This document shows positions 11,907 to 22,882 of a DNA stretch of 64,000 nucleotides, in pieces; the stretch's first letter is position 1, and every line of letters starts with the position of its first letter. This DNA is from Chalara sp. BL73 (taxonomy: Eukaryota; Ascomycota; Leotiomycetes; Helotiales). The stretch lies in the NCBI GenBank assembly GCA_918026815.1, contig CAKJVC010000073.1:310001-374000 (forward strand), read 5' to 3'. The translations under genes were made by a program, and so were the position numbers. Below the pieces are notes generated by a model. The model had not been told where the DNA came from. It saw only the letters and a list, made by a program, of their open reading frames with translations, and searched no databases.

Positions 11907-13237
11907 CTATCCTCCCCCCTAATAATCTTGCAATCAAGGGTATGAACAAGGTTCAATACAAGGGTTCATACAAGGGTAGTAGGCCAATAGAATCTAGTAT
12001 TTAGTAGGCCCTCCTTCAGCGGCTATCACAGCCTGACAACGCCTCCGCCAACTATCTACAAGTCCTTCTATATAGCTCTCTGGTACAGCTTCCCACGCAC
12101 TTAATATAATAAAGCGTAGTTGTTCGAGCGGAATTTTGTTAACCTTGTAGTACGCAACTTCCCAATAATGCCACTGTATCCAATTTTTCATCCAATTCCA
12201 CACATGCTCCATAAGGTTTAAATCAGGAGACCAAGGAGGCCACGTTATAACTTTTATCCCTCTCCTAACCAAAGCCATTTGTGTATATACAGGACGACGA
12301 GCAGGAGCGTTGTCATGTTGAAACGTAAGCTCTGGATAATCTTGTAGTAAAGTTTGAATTCCAGGTAGTATGCATTAATCGTAGCGTTCCGAGTTGATAG
12401 ATTTCCATTCCTTCTCCCAAAATACAGCAGAGTCATTTTTTCCTTGATACATCGTTCCATGAAACATCCAAGTCGGAGCTTTGCTATATTTATGTTGCAG
12501 ATTCGTTGCGTCGTAACGGTCAGAGCCGTCTTTTTGTACTGTAACGAAAGAAGTTGTGTGTGCTCCTCCCATGGCCCATACTTCGTCAGAAAACACAATA
12601 TTCACCACTTCTTCCCTAGTCATACGTAGCCCTTTCTCTGCAAATTGGACTCGAAGATCCCATACGTCAGGGTCATGCGAAAAGCCTTTCTTTTTTGCTG
12701 TACGTCGATAATAGCCTAGTTGTCGAAAAGCCGTACTAATAGCTTTGTATCCAGCGTTCTCCAAGCCCGGTATATGATTGCAAACTCGAGGAAGATTATT
12801 CCAAGTTATACGTTTGTGAGAAGGAGACCTTTCAATCCATTCTTTCAGTCGATTCTTTTCTGGAGTTTTCAGAAGGTTTTTGCGGCCACGGTTTGATTTG
12901 CGAGATGTAACAGGATGAAGTTTTGCGTACGATATTTGGCCTCGAGTAACGTTCAATTCTCGTTGTATATCGGCATAAGGAACTCGAAATCTGAGGGCTG
13001 TCTGTATCTCGAGTCTTGTATCCCTACTAGGAGGAGTGTTGTAAAAGCGTTGAGGATCCATTGTCAATCAATTGTACAATACAGTACAAAATAGGAGGTG
13101 CAAACAAAATTATTCAAAATCGCAAGTAAATGCCGTAGCAATTAGTCAGCTGGATATCTCTTGTTCTATTGGCCTACTAACCTTGTATTGAACCTTGTTC
13201 ATACCCTTAATTGCGAGATTATTAGGGGGGAGGATAG
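11907..13237 (-). mobile_element. Tc1/mariner element, nearly intact
   Basis: Bounded by TA at 11905-11906 and 13238-13239. The inverted termini of about 85 bp start CTATCCTCCCCCCTAATAATC and differ at a few positions; the left terminus also carries a short extra duplicate of the CATACAAGGG segment. The size, 1331 bp, and the single transposase gene fit Tc1/mariner elements. Confidence 0.88.
11994..13067 (-). pseudogene. Tc1/mariner DDE transposase with one in-frame stop
   Basis: A 358-codon frame with a single TAA at 12,375-12,377. Helix-turn-helix region near residues 20-110 (RGQISYAKLHPVTSR, RITWNNLPRV). Catalytic residues are present: the first Asp in FSDEVWAMGG, the second in FQHDNAPAR, the third in WPPWSPDLNLMEHVW, which gives a DD34-type spacing by eye. 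The stop falls between ERYD and CILPGI, where a Gln codon (CAA to TAA) would fit. Otherwise the frame is complete, so this is a young copy disabled by one change, or a copy with one sequencing error. Confidence 0.85.
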
Positions 13238-13239
13238 TA

Positions 13240-13853
13240 ATTGATTGATCTGTTTTACGTCCTGGCGGGGGGTACGATGCAAGTGCTTTGCAAGTGCTAC
13301 ATGGCCCCCTAAGCTCCGAAACCGAAGAAAAGACGCTGGAGGATGGGCTCCAGTAAGGTACAGAGGGGGAGGATAGTAAGTACAAAGGAAACTGTTGGTA
13401 TGCAGCCAAAGCCACGTGAATCACCCCGCGATGTACAGACCACTACATGAATGTATAATAGCTCTCGCACGTAGACTTGAACTTAGAATAATACAAGAAC
13501 AAGTCAACCACCTACAAAGAGCATAATAGCGCTGCGCTGAGATTGCGGTGCTACGTACCCCGGGTACCCCTAAAAGCAAATCGCACGAACATTTTCCTTT
13601 GTACGCCCTCTGCAATTAATTAATCTAAGTATCAGGTGGCCAAGCTTACACAAGCACGCAACTCAAACGAGCAAACCGCATATCCCAGCTGAGAGGTTAC
13701 AATATATAACTTATCTTCATCTATTCTAATTCACCGAAAAGTTCAGACAATCATCACAAGCCTACCTTGCTCTTTACCCTCCCTCTACGTATCCCGTACA
13801 ACAAACGCCGCCGCACTGTTTGAATTACACCTCATCTCAAACAAGCTGCTACA
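13240..13853. repeat. Mosaic of repeat G and a partial LTR A
   Basis: Positions ~13,250-13,345 are an inverted match to 31,485-31,590 (shared GTACCCCCCGCC, GGGGGCCATGTAGCA, CGTCTTTTCTTCG). At 13,361-13,377 a second GGGGGAGGATAG precedes TA, like the mariner end just upstream. Positions ~13,424-13,572 are a diverged, truncated LTR A. The rest up to 13,853 has no recognised feature. Confidence 0.5.
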
Positions 13854-14066
13854 ATGTCTTCCCAACTCCAGCAACCATGGCGCCAGTTTATCACTGAGCT
13901 CGCTGATCAGCCTGCCATTGAAGATGATACTTGTCAATCTGATAACGAGGTTGTGCTATGCGCAGGAGGGTTAGACTGTTCATTGGAGCCACATCCCCTC
14001 GGCAGCACCAAGGCATGTGCTCAGGCAACCGCTGTTGGCGCTGTATTCCTGAACTCAACTGGTTAA
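13854..14066 (+). CDS. Hypothetical 70-aa protein
   Basis: An ATG in good context (CTACAATGTCTTCC) follows a pyrimidine-rich leader typical of fungal promoters. The product is acidic with four Cys and no recognised domain. It may be the first exon of a lost gene. Low confidence. Confidence 0.3.
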   Translation: MSSQLQQPWRQFITELADQPAIEDDTCQSDNEVVLCAGGLDCSLEPHPLGSTKACAQATAVGAVFLNSTG

Positions 14067-14874
14067 ATCTCAAGTGCGTAGTTATTGCAAGTGCACAATG
14101 TGCAAGAGTGTGACATGAGCTGATTGAAAGATCTTGGAATTTAGGGCTGTGAAGGGTTTGATTATTAATTTTCGGGTGTGTGATTTGGGTTTCAACAGGT
14201 CATCAGCAGAGGGGCGGTCATTTATGTCAGTATTGGTAGGGAAATACGACGTACTACTCTCCCTAAATTACCATACTTAATTTGGTGATGCTCTAGAATA
14301 ATATAAAAGTGGTATTTCAGTCATATTGCAACAGAAAGTATGGTAATCTGGGGTTTTGGGCAAAAAATGATGGTAATCTAGTCCTTTGCCGTAGATTTAT
14401 AGACTTACATTTCACGATTTCTGACACACGCGAAGAGAAGTGAGGATTGACGCAAAACAGCAGAATTTCAAATGCATCTTATCAGGAGTGTGATCCCTTT
14501 GTAGAGCCTCGTTGCCGAAAAAAGCAAGATCTCTATTCGTTTAAGTAGGACAACTCCCTAGTACTCTTGAAGAACGTAAAATGACATTACATGACACCGT
14601 TAAGTCCGAGCAGTAACGACGGGCAGGTTGAGCTTTATCGCACAATAAACAAAGCCAAACGCCCAGATAATATTTTGCAGGTTTTCTCCTTACAGCTAGT
14701 ATAGGTTAGAACCTACTATAGATAGGAGCAATGATTAAGGCCAACAAGCCAGTAATGTAGACTCTTGAGTTATACATTGGGGACGCCAAGCATACAGCCC
14801 AGTAAGTAAGGAGCCCGTATGTTAAGAGTGCTCGAGCTCGCAAACCTTTCCATTAAATATCATCTCATTCAGCG
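14067..14874. other. Intergenic, AT-rich
   Basis: No gene or known repeat recognised. Near-duplicate phrases (ATGGTAATCT around 14,340 and 14,370; CCATACTTAAT near 14,270) hint at a small decayed element. Confidence 0.3.
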
Positions 14875-15723
14875 ATGGAAAACTCAACTTCAGAAAATAT
14901 TGTCCTTGTGACGGGAGCAAATCAAGGAATTGGTTATCAAGTGGTGAGGCAGATAAGCACAAAATACCCTCACTATCGCATTTTCTTGGGAAGTCGAAAT
15001 TCTCAACGAGGAGAAGCAGCAGCAGTTGAGCTTGTTCGAGAAAACAGCAGCGCGTCAATTGAGGTCCTTGCGATTGATGTCACAGACGACGCTTCTAGTG
15101 AGTACTCATTCGCATGCTTTATCTGTCCAAAGCTTGCAAGCAATCTATGCGTTCAGGGTTTGTATTAATATACGGTGCTAATTCAAATCCAGTTGAAGCT
15201 GCCGTGAAAATAGTCAGTTCCAAGTACGGTCGGCTAGATGTCCTTATCAACAACGCCGCCATCTCCAATGATTCCAAATTAGCCGATGCCGGAGTTTCAG
15301 GTAATGGCTATTTTCATGGAGCAATTCAACACCAATTTGTTCGGCGTAGCACAAGTGACTGAGGCTGTTCTTCCTCTACTTGAGAGATCTAATGCAGCAC
15401 GCCTTGTATTCACGTCTTCCCGAGTGGGTTCTCTATCCCAACGTTGTGATGAAAGCGACAAGTACTACTCATCGATGATCCCTGTTTATCGTTCGAGCAA
15501 AGCTGCATTGAATATGCTTTGTCTGCATTATGCAGCGAAATATAAAGGGAAAGGGTGGAAGGTAAATGCTGTCGACCCGGGACATGTAGCTACGAATCTA
15601 AATTGGTTCACAGGTCCTGATCCTGTTGAAAATGGTGCTGTACAATTAGTGCGCATGGCTACATTGGGTGACGATGGGCCAACAGGAACCTTCTCTAGTA
15701 CTAAGGGTTGGGTTCCATGGTGA
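14875..15723 (+). pseudogene. Short-chain dehydrogenase/reductase with one frameshift
   Basis: Classical SDR. Exon 1 is 14,875-15,097 and the intron 15,098-15,192 (GTGAGT...CTAAT...CAG). Exon 2 runs to 15,723. Seen: NAD(P)-binding TGANQGIG near residue 15, DVLINNAA, SSRVGS, catalytic YRSSK, and DPGHVATNL before a natural C-terminus (GWVPW). After LADAGVS the correct sequence (MAIFMEQFNTNLFGVAQV) continues in the next frame, so one extra base lies near 15,300. No intron fits there. Because other frameshifts in this window lie in homopolymers and may be sequence errors, the gene could be intact in reality. Substrate unknown. Confidence 0.75.
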
Positions 15724-16451
15724 ATTCTGGCCAACGCCCGTATTCTTGATTGATTACCTGCAGCACTAGAGAATTATGATATGTTGTCTCTTGTTCTTCC
15801 TTTCAAATTGATGGCACGTCCGCCGGGTGAATGCATGGATGCCCATAATCTAGATGGTGGAAGTGAGACGTCTGCCTTGAATCCCATGGTCAGGTGCATA
15901 AGCCGGGGATAAAGAGCGTTCCTCCCTAGAAATCGTAAGAATATTCCTATAAAATCTAAATTACTCTCAGCCCAAAAATCCCAACTATTGAAACCTAGGG
16001 AGGTGACAGCCACAATTATTACGACCATTACTACTACAATGTCTGGTCTCACCACCGGCCATAATACCAATGAAGGCACCGCTAGTCCAGCTCAGCCAAC
16101 GGCGAGTCCAACAGGGCCTGCTACCACAACAGCCACCACAACATTGTCTACATCCTCTGCAAAAAGCACCCCAACAACTAAAGGAAGAGGTTTTCCTTCC
16201 TCTACGCTTCGTTGAAGCTATGTCGGGCTAGCAGCTTGTGATTTAAAGCTTGCAGTTGGAGTCGATGTGGGGTATTGCTACAAAAACCAAATTATCAGTT
16301 CCATGAGACTAATTTGCCAACCAGGTTGCGGTATTTTGCATCTAAAGCGTCAAGCAATCTTGATTTCTCATCGAATTCATCACAAGTTGCCTAGAAATCA
16401 ATATAGAAAGGAGAGGGGATAAACCCTTGAATGTATTCCTATTATTGGAGA
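15724..16451. other. Intergenic between SDR and NLR genes
   Basis: Includes a Thr/Ser/Pro-rich low-complexity frame (15,988-16,215) that I do not regard as a gene. Nothing else recognised. Confidence 0.35.
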
Positions 16452-19400
16452 CTAGGAGTCTGCATAATTCAACAGAGCATTGAAATCCGCCTCACATAAA
16501 TCTGTTCTCTGCGGTAGCTTCAGAAATTCCCACCCTTCGCGTACCTCTTTTTCGTAAACCCCTGCTTCTTCAGTTTTCTGCAGCTCTCTCATTATCTGCC
16601 CTAAACGCCAGGATGACCGCAAAGCTCCACCTTTGTGAAATGTCCCGATCAGGTCCAGGTTCTGATACATCCGGTGGCTTTCAACAAGCAACTTACTAGC
16701 CAGCATTAGCTCTTCCATCAGCGGTGGTATATGGGGTGACAAACATAGCCTCTTGATGTTTTCCAGTCTTTGCCATCAAGTCAGCACTGCGATAATATGA
16801 GCCTGCTGTTTGTATGTGATCTCCAAGTATTTTTTTGCGAATGTTGAGACCGATGTAGTGTTCTCGTAAAGCATCTTCTAGAGAACCACGAGCGGAAAGA
16901 ATCTTCCCTCGATTATAGTGGATACTGTGTTTAGTTAGCATCCGGGAAGCTTCCTGCTGAGTGAAGTTTCATACTAGGCATTCAATTGTGAGAATACAGG
17001 GATTTCCCCACCGATTATATTTGTCGCTTCACAGATGTTCTCCCAAGCCCAGTCCAGCTGACTCGTCTCAAGATATGCCAAGGCCAGCAAGTTGTAAATT
17101 GCAAATGATAATCGTGCCGAGATGTCGGTTATACTTCGACTCTCGAAATTTTGACGGCGTGTGTTGTTAAATGAAATCAAATCTTCCCAGCGGCGCTCAG
17201 TGAGAAGTGTCAGGGACAAATTACCTTCGACAGCGGCAGTATTGACATTGTTTACTCCAAGGTACTGTTTTCGTATAGCATACGTGCGTTCGAACCAAGC
17301 CCTTCCCTCAGCCACTTGTTGGTGTTGCAATGCAATAATTCCCCTTGCGTTCGTTGTATAGGTAGGCTATTTGTAGCTGGCCTTGCTCCGTATCAAGATC
17401 ACAGAGTTCCTCTGCAGCTTCGACAAGTATGAGAGCCTTTGCCATGGATCCGATCTCTAGCAAGTATCTGTGTAATGTGAGCTGGACCGAATGGCTGCCT
17501 CGGTAGATATAAACAAACCTGGAGCAGTTGAAGAAAATAATCCAGAGCTTCTCTGTCGACTTTGGCCTGAATTTCCATTCTTTGGTTAAGGCTTGAAAAC
17601 GCTGGATATGTGGCGAGTACGAAGCGCAAAGCGCCCAATGATCGAAAAGTGTGTCTGAAGTAGCCTGGCTCTGGGATGGCCCTCTGCAAACAGATCAATT
17701 ACCGTATTGAAAATGCCATTTCTAGCCTCCTCGTCCACAAAATGAAGAGTTGTAGCTTGCACAAGACGATGTATTGCAAAGCTGCTGTTACTCCCATACT
17801 TCTCAACCAACCCAGACCGGAGTAGTGTGCGAATACTCTGGAAGTACCTTCAAGCTGTTGGCAAATGATTGGTTATTTTAGAATGGAACTTACTCGATAT
17901 TGTTGTTTCCATTGGGAAACAACTGTTCGTACTTATGGATTGAAGACCGTAGAGAAGTTGTAACGATCTCCGGGATATGATCAGGATCCATGACTGAAAA
18001 GAAAAGAAGGAGATTGAGGGTCAATTTGTCTAATCGGGACAAAGAAATTTCCCAGGCAGCAGAAAGATTATAGCTATAATCAAGGCTTGCGAACCCAGTG
18101 GAATCTTCAAAAATATGCTTCTCTTGTGCCTGGTCAGTAAGAAGCTGCAGGAGCTCCTCAATACCACAGCCCGTTTCTCTTATGAAACTGGCCATATGCT
18201 TCAACCCGAAAGGTGATCCGCCAAGCTTTTCGGTCAATGATATTGCCGCTGATCTGTTTTTGCGCTCCGTTCCATCTACGCCTGGGAGCATGCTAAACAA
18301 GAAAGCACTACCTTTGTCTGCATCAAAGCAAGGTACCCTGAGCCCTGAAATCGACAGTCCATGCTGCGAATCTGGATTACGGCTAGTAATCAAAATGGCA
18401 CCACTCCCGCCGGCGGGCATATAGTTTTGCAAGCCATCGTGGCTTTCCAAGTTGTCGAACACGATGAGCCATGGCTCAGCTATATTTCAGAACTGGCATT
18501 CAGCATTACTACTTCTGAGACTTATATAAAAACCTACTTGTTCTTCTCAGCCATTTTTTCACCGCTTCACGATCCACCTCTGCATTCGCATTGTGTTGTT
18601 GAATGTCAAGTTCGCGAGCAACATCCACAAATCTGTCCAACATTTTCCTACTATTATCTGCGGCAATCCAGATGACTACAGAGCGTTTGGCCTTTTCCTG
18701 ATAGGCAAACTCTAGAGCGATGGAGGTCTTCCCAGAACCACCAACACCATAAAGTGAAAGGCAATTCGTTGTCTGGCCACTTGCCGTAACTGGCAGCTTG
18801 TTTCGACAGAACTCAAGCTCAACATCTCTTGCAAAAAAACCGGGATTCCGAGGAAAAGGAATTATATGGCATGGCAACTGCCTAATAGTTGCTTGGTTTC
18901 TCGGCATCGGTGCTATCAGCCTTTTGATTTCTTCGTGCCTAGTTTTGTCAAGGTGCATTTTTGCTGCCGAAAACTTTATATCAACAACTCGACTTTGTCG
19001 CTCAACTCGCAGCAGCTGCCTTTGCAACGTGTCATCGTAATTGTGCCATAAAGAACGAATCCAATTTCCTGTAGACTGCTCAGCCGATGGCTGTTATCTC
19101 ACACAGCTGGACTTAATCTTACCCATAGGATGTCTTCTCAAAACTTTTATAGTCTCTATACAGAATCCCACAACCGCTTCATATACCCCGACTAGAGCTT
19201 CATTAAGGCTTTGTGTTTGCGGGAGAAGGTTTTGATACGATTCGAAGCGAGGAAGTGCTCGGCCAATATCTGCCATTCCGGTAGTGATCCTTTCCAGAGC
19301 GCCAGACAGTCGTAATGAAAGCTGTAGGAAATTTTATTCAGTAATAGAATTTCTGGTTATACGATGCTCAACTTTTACGAATAGTCTGATTACTTACTTC

Positions 19401-19805
19401 GAGAACTAATTTAATACTACCCCAACAGAGTGCGGAGATTGCAGGATTGGATTGGACGGCAGTGTCAATAACTGCATTAAACGATCGTAAGTTCTGCAGG
19501 AATGGCTCAATTCGGGCAAATCCTTTTGTAATAATTTTCTGTTTATATCCTTGTTGTAAGTTGGCAACCGCAGCTTTCATTTCATTATAGGTACCAATTT
19601 GGAGAATTCTTGATGCTTCTTTGGGTGAAAGTTGAGCTTTACAGCGCTCAAATGCAAGCGTCCATTTATCCAGAATAGCGATCGCATTAGCACCACCAGG
19701 TTGTGTTCCACTCTGAGAGAAGTTGGAGGTGGCCTGGACTGAGCTTATAGGAGAGCTTTGGGTAGACGTCGAAAGCCCGGATGCGACAGTGGTGGCAGCC
19801 GACAT
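16452..19805 (-). CDS. NLR-like STAND protein: DUF7708-like, NB-ARC, TPR
   Basis: Exons 19,805-19,398; 19,321-19,123; 19,068-18,538; 18,479-17,894; 17,835-16,998; 16,953-16,745; 16,695-16,452, all with GT-AG introns, give about 1005 codons. The N-terminal part has a segment (NPAISALCWGSIKLVLEV) typical of the DUF7708-type domain at the start of fungal NLRs. NB-ARC: P-loop YGVGGSGKT near 18,735, Walker B WLIVFDNLES at the exon 3/4 join, and ILITSRNPD. The C-terminal half contains TPR-like helices (AEGRAWFERT, LRTLLRSGLV, REHYIGLNI). Two single-base shifts, near 17,684 (a C missing from a CCC run) and near 17,347 (an extra A), are needed to keep the frame. They may be real lesions or sequence errors. 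Such proteins act as intracellular sensors in fungal allorecognition or defence; no effector domain is obvious here. Confidence 0.75.
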
Positions 19806-20076
19806 ATTTGTCCGTTTGCAAAGTTATCGAACTTCTCTAAGAAAGATTTCACTAAAACTCATTTCGAATTCCAGCGCAAGCCTCGTTCTGCTGCAGTACT
19901 GCCTACTTGGTCGGTTCTTTGCGAGAGTTCGCTGATATGATCCTGCAACCGTGAAGTGCGGAGTAAGGCAAACAACAAGAAGGTTACACGAAGCCAAAGA
20001 TGACACTTCATTTAAAAGCTCGAAAACCTGTAAATCTTCTTTAAAGTGCCACTTTTCTTCACTTTCACGAATCGCA
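19806..20076. promoter_or_regulatory. Shared divergent promoter region
   Basis: 271 bp between the start of the NLR-like gene (minus) and the start of the oxidoreductase-like gene (plus). No specific site recognised. Confidence 0.4.
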
Positions 20077-21164
20077 ATGGCTGCTTTTGTGCTTGCAACT
20101 CTAAACTGTCTCAAACCCAATCATAAGTGGGATATTGAGAAGCCTTATACCTTGTTTGCAGACATCAGCAAAATCAAAAGGGCTTCGGCCACGAATATAG
20201 AAAAGATCCCTATCCCGGATATACCAGTTGAGGATGTTCGTGAAAAGGTACAAAACTTAAGCATAGACAAGCACGGGTTTGAAGTCGTAAACCTTCGCCA
20301 GACAATTGAGCACAGCAACTTCGACGATGACGAATGGATTTATGCGATTTACTACCCAGCTATCTGCCACTTGGTAAAGGAAAAATTGGCTGCGAAAGAT
20401 GTTAAACCATACCAGCATAAAGTGTGTGCTTGATTTCTTGATTAAGATGACAGCTATCTGATGTGGTCATTTTAGGCTCGGTATCGCCACCCAGGGTTTG
20501 TAGATCCACGTCTTCGCGGGCCAGATGGATACGATCCTCCAATTCCAATGGTGCACGCAGGTATGAGAATGTATCCTATCCCGTCGATTTTTGAAATACT
20601 TACAACCGTGGAGATATTACACCTGCGTACGCTCATACATTATTTGCAGAATATTAGCCGGACGAAAAGTAGGCTTTGATGAAAGATAGGTTACAGATTC
20701 TGAAGTGGGTAAATCATAGATTATCTATAGTGACCGTGCTGACTTTGTCTTTTTCTCCTCCAAGCTTGTGGCGACCACTTGTAGTTGCAGTGAAAGAATG
20801 GCCGTTGGCTTTGTGTGATAATTCAACTGTGAATAAGGAGAGAGACATGCGACCGGCAGACCAAATCAAGAGACGCAAAGGCTCAAAAGACTCAGAAAAC
20901 GATTTTGAGGTTATTGAGAGTTACACTGCACACTATCATCCTGACCATAGATGGTATTATCTAGCCAACCAAAGATTCAACGAAGGCTGGCTCATCAAAC
21001 TTTACGACTCCCAAGAGGGAGCTGCCGATGGTAAGCTCAACTCTGAACTCCCTGATGATTTCCACCTCTGAATATGTGCAGGGATTCTCCACACATCATT
21101 TGATATCGGACCGAGCACTGCAGCCAGGAGAAGCTGCGAACTGAGAATGCTTGTGAGACTATAA
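20077..21164 (+). pseudogene. CmcJ/AsaB-like (GA4-desaturase family) oxidoreductase, decayed
   Basis: Resembles the fungal hydroxylase/desaturase family. Exon 1 (20,077-~20,420) has EKPYTL, KIPIPDI, LSIDKHGFEVV and IYAIYYP. After an intron follow RHPGFVDPRL and PIPMVHA. A middle part reads MKDRLQILKW but contains two in-frame TAG codons just before it. The next exon gives WRPLVVAVKEWPLALCD, then HPDHRWYYLANQRF, WLIKLYDSQEGAADG, and after a last GT-AG intron LHTSFDIG and ELRMLVRL before TAA. The order matches the family, but the metal-binding segment (normally VHxD) is damaged and the two stops fit CAG-to-TAG changes. Probably a pseudogene; a mis-modelled intron could remove one of the stops. 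Confidence 0.6.
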
Positions 21165-21283
21165 ATCAATAGTTTTTTTTTCCAAACTTAACTGTAGGGT
21201 ATTGTCTTTGAATTCGAATCGAAGCTTATGTTATACATTGAACGTTAAGTCAAATATTCAGTGAGATTGTGTAGGTTTAAGTA

Positions 21284-22480
21284 AATGTTGGAACGCATGT
21301 AAATAGAATCACGTGAACGCGAAGTTGTGGGTCCTTTCAGCACCTACAACCTCGTGATACCGTAGCTTAGAACCAAGAATCAACGAATCAATCAGAACCA
21401 CAATCACACCAGCAAGAGCGTAGTCAATAGCTATTATGCCTTTTGCTACGCGATAGGCATTCCGACACTGTAGGCAACCGACACTGATCAGTAGAGGTTT
21501 CTACTGTACAGATTAGCAAGGCTGATGATGCCTTTGTCGAAGAGAAGGGAGACTTCCGATATTTAGATGACAGTGCATTCACTTGCAGATCTATCAACTT
21601 TGTAGAAGTCGAACTTGCTATTATCATTATTTGCATTGGAGCCAGATATCTAGTCTGCGGATCGATAGATATAGTCTCTCGATATTCGAATAATCGCGTC
21701 GCAAGGACCTTTACAGACAATTCGACGGCCCCAGCCAGCCTGTCATACCCTCTTTTTAGCACCTTTCATACAACGCTCACAACGCTTTACAACTCTCGAA
21801 CAGCGCTCTATAGCGTTTTACGACGCAAATCACTACTTCGCAGATCCGCCACACTTCTGCATACTTCACAACTTCTTGCGAACCGCTGCGACTCCGCGAA
21901 TCATATTTACAGCCTTTTGCAGACCGCTACGACTCTGCAACTACATTTACGTTTACAACTCTCTCTTTCTTTCTACGAACTCTCGACGAATCCTTCCTTT
22001 TCGAAAAGCAATACACATGCAAGATGAGTTGTTGGATCTGTGGCAAAGAAGGTTGCTATTCGTACAAGCACCCTTCTCAGGAACGCAAGAAAAGACAGGA
22101 AACTCAAGTTCAAGAATGATAGAACGTGAAATACACGATGACAGTCAGAAGGAGTTGGGGGATGCCGTCAGGCTCTCTATTGTTCGCTGTGAATAGATGT
22201 ATAAAGTCTGTTCTAGCAATTTGTGTGTGTGAAAAGTCTTCAGCGCTAGCGTTCCCCACTTAGTCAGAGACATGTCAGCTACCCCCTGGATTCTCAAATC
22301 CTAACAGGTTTTGCATCGAAATTATAAACCTACCATTACGGACCGTGACAGGCATTACGATTGATCTTATCGATTGGGCAGGAGTAAAAGATTCGTGCAG
22401 ACGCTTCAGGTCGGTGCTTAATTAATACATCTGGGACGACTCTTCTATTAAATCAGACAAGAACTCGGCGATGGTTCCCT
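21284..22480 (+). mobile_element. Copia-type retrotransposon relic (LTR and gag scrap)
   Basis: At 21,284 a diverged LTR begins TGTTGGAACGCATGTAAAT. It is similar to 22,519-22,620, which suggests a left and right LTR. Downstream at ~22,024-22,120 a short plus-strand frame encodes CWICGKEGCYSYKH, a zinc-knuckle-like motif as in fungal Copia gag (CxxCxxxxC/Hx4H form). No reverse transcriptase or integrase was found between, so the element is internally deleted. Confidence 0.5.
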
Positions 22481-22518
22481 CCTACATACTCATTCGTCGG
22501 TTACGAAGACTGCCCGTG

Positions 22519-22763
22519 AGTGCTGGAATGCATGTAAATGGTTTCAGGTGATCCATCGGATCACGGGAATTATGGGACCTCGGTCCTACACCAACTCCAT
22601 AGAGCCGTAGCCTAGAACCATCATACGAACAAGAACAAGTCAACCACCTGCAACGAGCATAATAGCACTGCGCTGAGATCGCGGTGCTACGTGCCCCGTG
22701 GGTAACCGACTTAAACAATTACAAGTCATCAATACGAAGAAGTATCACGGAAGTGATACAAAC
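22519..22763 (+). repeat. LTR A-like hybrid copy
   Basis: The 5' half resembles the LTR at 21,284. The 3' half from ~22,625 (AACAAGTCAACCACCTGCAA to GTGATACAAACA) is close to LTR family A. It ends 120 bp upstream of the amidase start, so it may supply promoter sequence. Confidence 0.5.
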
Positions 22764-22882
22764 AGTGACAGCCTGAGGCTTAACTTCCTTCCAAGCCGAT
22801 GTGTCTTTACCTCGCTCTTCCTCTACAAAGACTCCCTTCCCGCATGACTCCATGTTAACCCCTTTATTTCTGATCTGAAGCA

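Noticed and set aside
15988..16215. Thr-rich 75-codon frame as a gene
   Set aside because: Low complexity, no conserved segment, and an equally long frame on the other strand.
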